Below are positions 13,686 to 16,431 of a DNA stretch of 16,431 nt, one piece after another. Source of the DNA: CAZBZG01 sp964496245 (GTDB taxonomy: Bacteria > Planctomycetota > SZUA-567); contig CAZBZG010000080.1 of the NCBI GenBank assembly GCA_964496245.1, forward strand, positions 1 through 16,431. The letters run 5' to 3'. The translations under genes were made by a program, and so were the position numbers. Position 1 is the first letter of the stretch. Every line of letters begins with the position of its first letter. Under the pieces are notes generated by a model. The model did not search any database, was not told the DNA's origin, and was given only the letters and a program-made list of their open reading frames with translations.

Positions 13686-15791
13686 TTACGTTTTGTCGTC
13701 TTCTTCTTCGAAGGCTTCCGCATCTTCGAGTTCCTCGAGTTCGCCCGGGTCTTCGGACACATCGAGGTCAACGGCGTCTTCCACTTCCTCTGCGTCCATG
13801 CCGTCCAGGTCGGCGCCGTCCAGATCGTCGAGCTCCTGCGCCTCGGCCGGGTCGATCGCTTCGGCTTCCTCAGGCTCCGCGGGTTCCTCAGCCTCGTCGA
13901 ATGCGTCCTCGGCCTCCAGGTCCACTTCCTCGTCTGCATCTGCAGCCGGAGCAGGCAGAACCGCCTCTGCACTCTCAGCCGCCCCCTCGGCCACCAGAAC
14001 GCCGAGGTCGACCGCCTCAGAGTCGTCCGGATCGTCCGCCTCTTCGGCCATCGCCACAGGAACAACCGCTTCTTCGGACGGCTGCGGAAACGTCTCGCCC
14101 GCCTCCAGAATCGCCACCGCGCCTTCACAGAGCCCGCACTTGAGGTCCATGCGATCGACGTAGTCCCTGGGGAGACGGTAGCGGGCATAGCAGGCCGTGC
14201 AGTAGGCTTTGAGGCTTCGATCCGTGGCCGCGAGTCCGGACGGTGTCGCCGCAGACGCGTCAGCCGCGGTCATGCTGAACGCGACCGACGGATCGTCGGG
14301 CAGAGAGGGCTCTTGGGAGAGATCGACTTCGACCTCCGCATCCTCTTCCACGGGAATGGCTTCGGCCACCTCCGCTTCCCCCACGGATTCCGCAGCCTCG
14401 ACTCCGCCCAGATCGATGAGCGCTTCGTCGGCCGCGGCCTCGACCTCCTCCTCTTCGGCGGGCTCCTCCTCAGGCGGAAGGATGACCGCACCCGATTCTT
14501 CTTCTGGCACCGCCGCACTGGCTTCCGGCACTGCCTCTGCAGGCTCTGCAGCAACGGATTCGGATTCGGCTTCAATGGTCTCTTCGTCCAGCGTCACGAC
14601 CGGCTCGGCCTCGGCTGCTTCGAACGCCGCAGGCAGCGCTTCCGCTTCCTCGTCCGCAGGCGCTTCCAGGTCCAGCGGTTCGGCTTCCGCCACCGCTTCT
14701 TCGGCTTCCTCGGACAGGCTCGGCACGGCTTCGGACTCGTCCGCTTCGGACACCGCAGGCAGCGCTTCCGCTTCCTCATCCGCAGGCGCTTCCAGGTCCA
14801 GCGGTTCGGCCTCCGCCACCGCTTCTTCGGCTTCCTCGGACAGGCTCGGCACGGCTTCGGACTCGTCCGCTTCAGGCGCCGCGGGCAGCGCTTCCAGATC
14901 CAGCGATTCGGCTTCCGCCTCCTCGGCCGCAGGCGCTTCCGGTTCAGCCTCCTCCGCCACAGCTGACGTCGCTGTCTCGCTTTCGGAGACGAAAGCGGCA
15001 TCTTCCTCATCTTCCAGCTCGAGGGGTTCGGCCACGAGAGACTCGATGTCGTCCACGTCGATCTCTTCGTCTGCCGCTTCCGTTGCCATGGCCGAGGTTG
15101 GCAACGCTTCTTCCGGGGAGCCGGCAGATGCCTGCTCCTCCGCCCCGTCGCTGGGCTCCGCCTCGACAGCTGCCCCGGCCTCCTCGTTCGCGGGGGCTTC
15201 TACGGCGTCCGCGGCAGAAGGCGCCGGGGGAGCTGCGGGCGGTACACCGACCGGGGCCGTCTCCTTCTGGAAGGCTGTGGCATAGGCGGCCGCGCTATCG
15301 TCGTCGATGCTGATCAGTGCGGAGTCTTCTTCGGCCTGCTCGGCCTCGGTGGGCGGTGCAGCGGCCTCTATTTCGGCGGGTGCCGTGTCCGCGGGAGGAA
15401 CCGGCGGGGCGGGGGATTCCGCAGGTGCCTGTGCCGCCTGCTCCTCGTCTCCGGTCCCTTGCGCTGGGGGCGCTTCGGCGGGCGGCATGCTCGACTTTTG
15501 CTGCCGAGGCGCGCCCCTGTCCAGCACGCGCGTGTGGGCCCGCATGCGCAAGAGACTCATGCGGCGATCTTCGACCTTCTGCCGGCGAAGGCGTTCCTCT
15601 TCGCTCAGCGGCGCTTCTTCCTCGGCTGGAGGGGATTTGGGGAGCGGGGTCGCCGGCGCGGGCAACCCCTGCGCACGCGCGGCCGCTCCCGTGTCCACCA
15701 CAGCGCGACAGCTCTTGCACCAGAACTTGACGCCGAGCTTGTCATCCGGCACCCGGTATTGAGCACCACATTCGGAGCATTTGACGTTCAC
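13686..15791 (-). CDS. Very acidic protein with two MJ0042-like zinc fingers and an internal tandem repeat
   Basis: 701 residues from GTG 15791, with GGAGAT eight nt upstream. An N-terminal finger has CxxC-16-CxxC (C5, C8, C25, C28) with CSECGAQYRVPDDKLG, the pattern of MJ0042-type domains. A second finger lies at 531-555 (CTACYARYRLPRDYV, C531, C534, C552, C555) and is clearly related: both read C-x2-C-x-A-x-Y-R-[VL]-P-x-D. Between them is about 400 residues of Glu/Ala/Asp/Pro-rich sequence, including a 42-residue repeat. A final acidic tail ends EEEDDKT. Residues 60-95 are basic (LRRQKVEDRRMSLLRMRAHTR). There is no membrane segment. Function is unknown; the layout suggests a scaffold or a highly charged, disordered binding protein. 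The 126-bp DNA repeats show recent duplication. Confidence 0.85.
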   Translation of the reverse strand: MNVKCSECGAQYRVPDDKLGVKFWCKSCRAVVDTGAAARAQGLPAPATPLPKSPPAEEEAPLSEEERLRRQKVEDRRMSLLRMRAHTRVLDRGAPRQQKSSMPPAEAPPAQGTGDEEQAAQAPAESPAPPVPPADTAPAEIEAAAPPTEAEQAEEDSALISIDDDSAAAYATAFQKETAPVGVPPAAPPAPSAADAVEAPANEEAGAAVEAEPSDGAEEQASAGSPEEALPTSAMATEAADEEIDVDDIESLVAEPLELEDEEDAAFVSESETATSAVAEEAEPEAPAAEEAEAESLDLEALPAAPEADESEAVPSLSEEAEEAVAEAEPLDLEAPADEEAEALPAVSEADESEAVPSLSEEAEEAVAEAEPLDLEAPADEEAEALPAAFEAAEAEPVVTLDEETIEAESESVAAEPAEAVPEASAAVPEEESGAVILPPEEEPAEEEEVEAAADEALIDLGGVEAAESVGEAEVAEAIPVEEDAEVEVDLSQEPSLPDDPSVAFSMTAADASAATPSGLAATDRSLKAYCTACYARYRLPRDYVDRMDLKCGLCEGAVAILEAGETFPQPSEEAVVPVAMAEEADDPDDSEAVDLGVLVAEGAAESAEAVLPAPAADADEEVDLEAEDAFDEAEEPAEPEEAEAIDPAEAQELDDLDGADLDGMDAEEVEDAVDLDVSEDPGELEELEDAEAFEEEDDKT
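14628..14925 (-). repeat. 126-bp tandem repeat inside the acidic protein gene
   Basis: Two near-identical 126-bp units (first copy from about 14631, second from about 14757) and a partial third starting near 14883. Each encodes 42 residues built around ESEAVPSLSEEAEEAVAEAE and PLDLEAPADEEAEALPA. Few substitutions separate the copies, indicating recent unequal exchange or slippage in frame. Confidence 0.9.
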
Positions 15792-15865
15792 GGGTCGATC
15801 TCCGTACCGAGACGCGGCTGGGGCTCAGCGCTGGCCTGCTTCGTCGCCAATGGATCCGCCAAGAG

Positions 15866-15885
15866 AGGAAGGCTCCCACCTTCCT
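15866..15885 (-). promoter_or_regulatory. Leader hairpin of the acidic protein gene
   Basis: AGGAAGG-CTCCCA-CCTTCCT forms a perfect 7-bp stem in the predicted 5' leader, between the promoter candidate at 15896-15924 and the GTG at 15791. One arm resembles a ribosome-binding site, so it could be a translational or spurious element. Confidence 0.3.
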
Positions 15886-15895
15886 GCTCCATCTA

Positions 15896-15924
15896 TGTTT
15901 ACAAGTCGAAGCGGATACCGTCAA
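15896..15924 (-). promoter_or_regulatory. Possible promoter of the acidic protein gene
   Basis: On the minus strand TTGACG (15919-15924) is followed by 17 bp and TAAACA (15896-15901), which matches only three of six -10 bases. It is the best candidate upstream of the GTG at 15791, about 105 bp away. Confidence 0.4.
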
Positions 15925-16340
15925 GAAGAATCGAGGCAACGCCGCCTTCCGCCGCCTGCGGTCCTCCCCCAGGAGCGGACCAGGGATTCTGAAGGATGCG
16001 CGGAAGACCGAAGAGCAGAGAGGGCTGGGAACACGGCCCGTCGCCCCAAGAGAGCGCACGCCGGGGCGCTCGTGCAGCGCAGACCGAGACCTCCGGCGGA
16101 GACGTCCAAAGAGATCTCGGACGCAGCACAGGGAGCGCAGAGGCACACCTCAAACCGAGGCCCCTCTCCAACCCGGCAGCCGGCAGCGGCTCGGGCTTCT
16201 GGACCCCGAGCAGGCTCCCAAGGCGTGCTGGGCGTATTGCCGCGGTTCCTCCCTGAACCTCAGCAGTACCGTCCGAGATACGCAGCCTCCCTGCCGCGTG
16301 ATACCCTGATTAGCGGCGGTCTCGGCAGAGGCTTGATCGA

Positions 16341-16431
16341 ATGAAGGCGCTTTTTCCGTGTGCGGGCGGCGGCGTGCTGACCAGCATCGGGGCGGGGGAG
16401 CGGTTCTGCGGAAAGTGGCGGGAGCAGCCGG
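16341..16431 (+). CDS. Possible start of a gene running off the right edge
   Basis: An ATG at 16341 opens a frame of 30 codons without stop to the window end (MKALFPCAGGG, then VLTSIGAGERFCGKW). AGAGG lies about 10 nt upstream. Third positions are strongly G or C, as in the real genes of this window. There is too little sequence to name a family. The N-terminus is not a clear signal peptide. It could equally be a chance opening. Confidence 0.35.
   Translation, partial: MKALFPCAGGGVLTSIGAGERFCGKWREQP

Larger units (their letters stand above)
15792..16340. other. 549-bp non-coding region
   Basis: No frame on either strand has convincing codon use, start signals or family resemblance. It contains the promoter and leader of the acidic protein gene on the right-to-left strand (15866-15924) and, further on, several inverted repeats (CCGAGA...TCTCGG near 16087-16122, CTCCG-G-CGGAG inside it, GTCC...GGAC near 16107-16125). 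A structured RNA or a regulatory region is possible; I recognise no known RNA. Confidence 0.5.

Noticed and set aside
14209..15285. Ser/Ala-rich 358-codon plus-strand frame
   Set aside because: Mirror image of the Glu/Ala-rich repeats of the acidic protein; low complexity explains it.

Overview
The window is GC-rich coding DNA from a Gram-negative bacterium. A Wza-type outer-membrane lipoprotein with a split Wzc-type copolymerase/tyrosine kinase, an NPCBM-bearing esterase, a stand-alone NrdD-tail protein and MJ0042-like finger proteins together suggest the PVC superphylum (Kiritimatiellota, Lentisphaerota or Planctomycetota-like) or a neighbouring deep-branching phylum. This is an inference from gene content; no 16S gene, tRNA or taxonomic marker beyond rnpB is present. 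No mobile element or CRISPR array was seen.

Layout. Positions 1-2310 hold, on the minus strand, a truncated gene whose product ends at the start of a response-regulator receiver-like fold (1-518) and an S41/Ctp-type membrane-anchored protease (665-1948). A 66-residue zinc-ribbon protein (2110-2310) reads the other way, followed by a large membrane-anchored alpha/beta-hydrolase with a carbohydrate-binding-like C-terminus (2341-4875) and an HU-family DNA-binding protein (5113-5475). A strong hairpin at 5508-5534 separates HU from the next block.

Positions 5571-11222 form a compact minus-strand operon for polysaccharide export, in transcriptional order: OPX/Wza-like lipoprotein, unusually long Wzc/Wzz-like polysaccharide copolymerase, BY-type tyrosine kinase with a tyrosine-rich tail, and an ExeA-type AAA ATPase. 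These are the export and regulatory components found next to exosortase (XrtA/EpsH) loci in other bacteria. No glycosyltransferase, flippase, polymerase or exosortase lies in the window.

Positions 11553-11885 encode a small protein whose C-terminus matches the glycyl-radical tail of anaerobic ribonucleotide reductase (NrdD) without the catalytic barrel. It has a good sigma70-type promoter and a leader hairpin. Next, on the plus strand, come the RNase P RNA gene (about 12301-12684) and a DUF58/von Willebrand-like protein (12751 region to 13642). A convergent minus-strand gene (13686-15791) encodes a very acidic 701-residue protein with two related CxxC...CxxC fingers and a 42-residue internal tandem repeat. 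Positions 15792-16340 are non-coding, and a possible gene start lies at 16341.

Most genes have recognisable Shine-Dalgarno sequences, and several have TTGACN-17-TANNAT-like promoters. Very long open frames on the opposite strand of the real genes are a by-product of the high GC content and were discarded.
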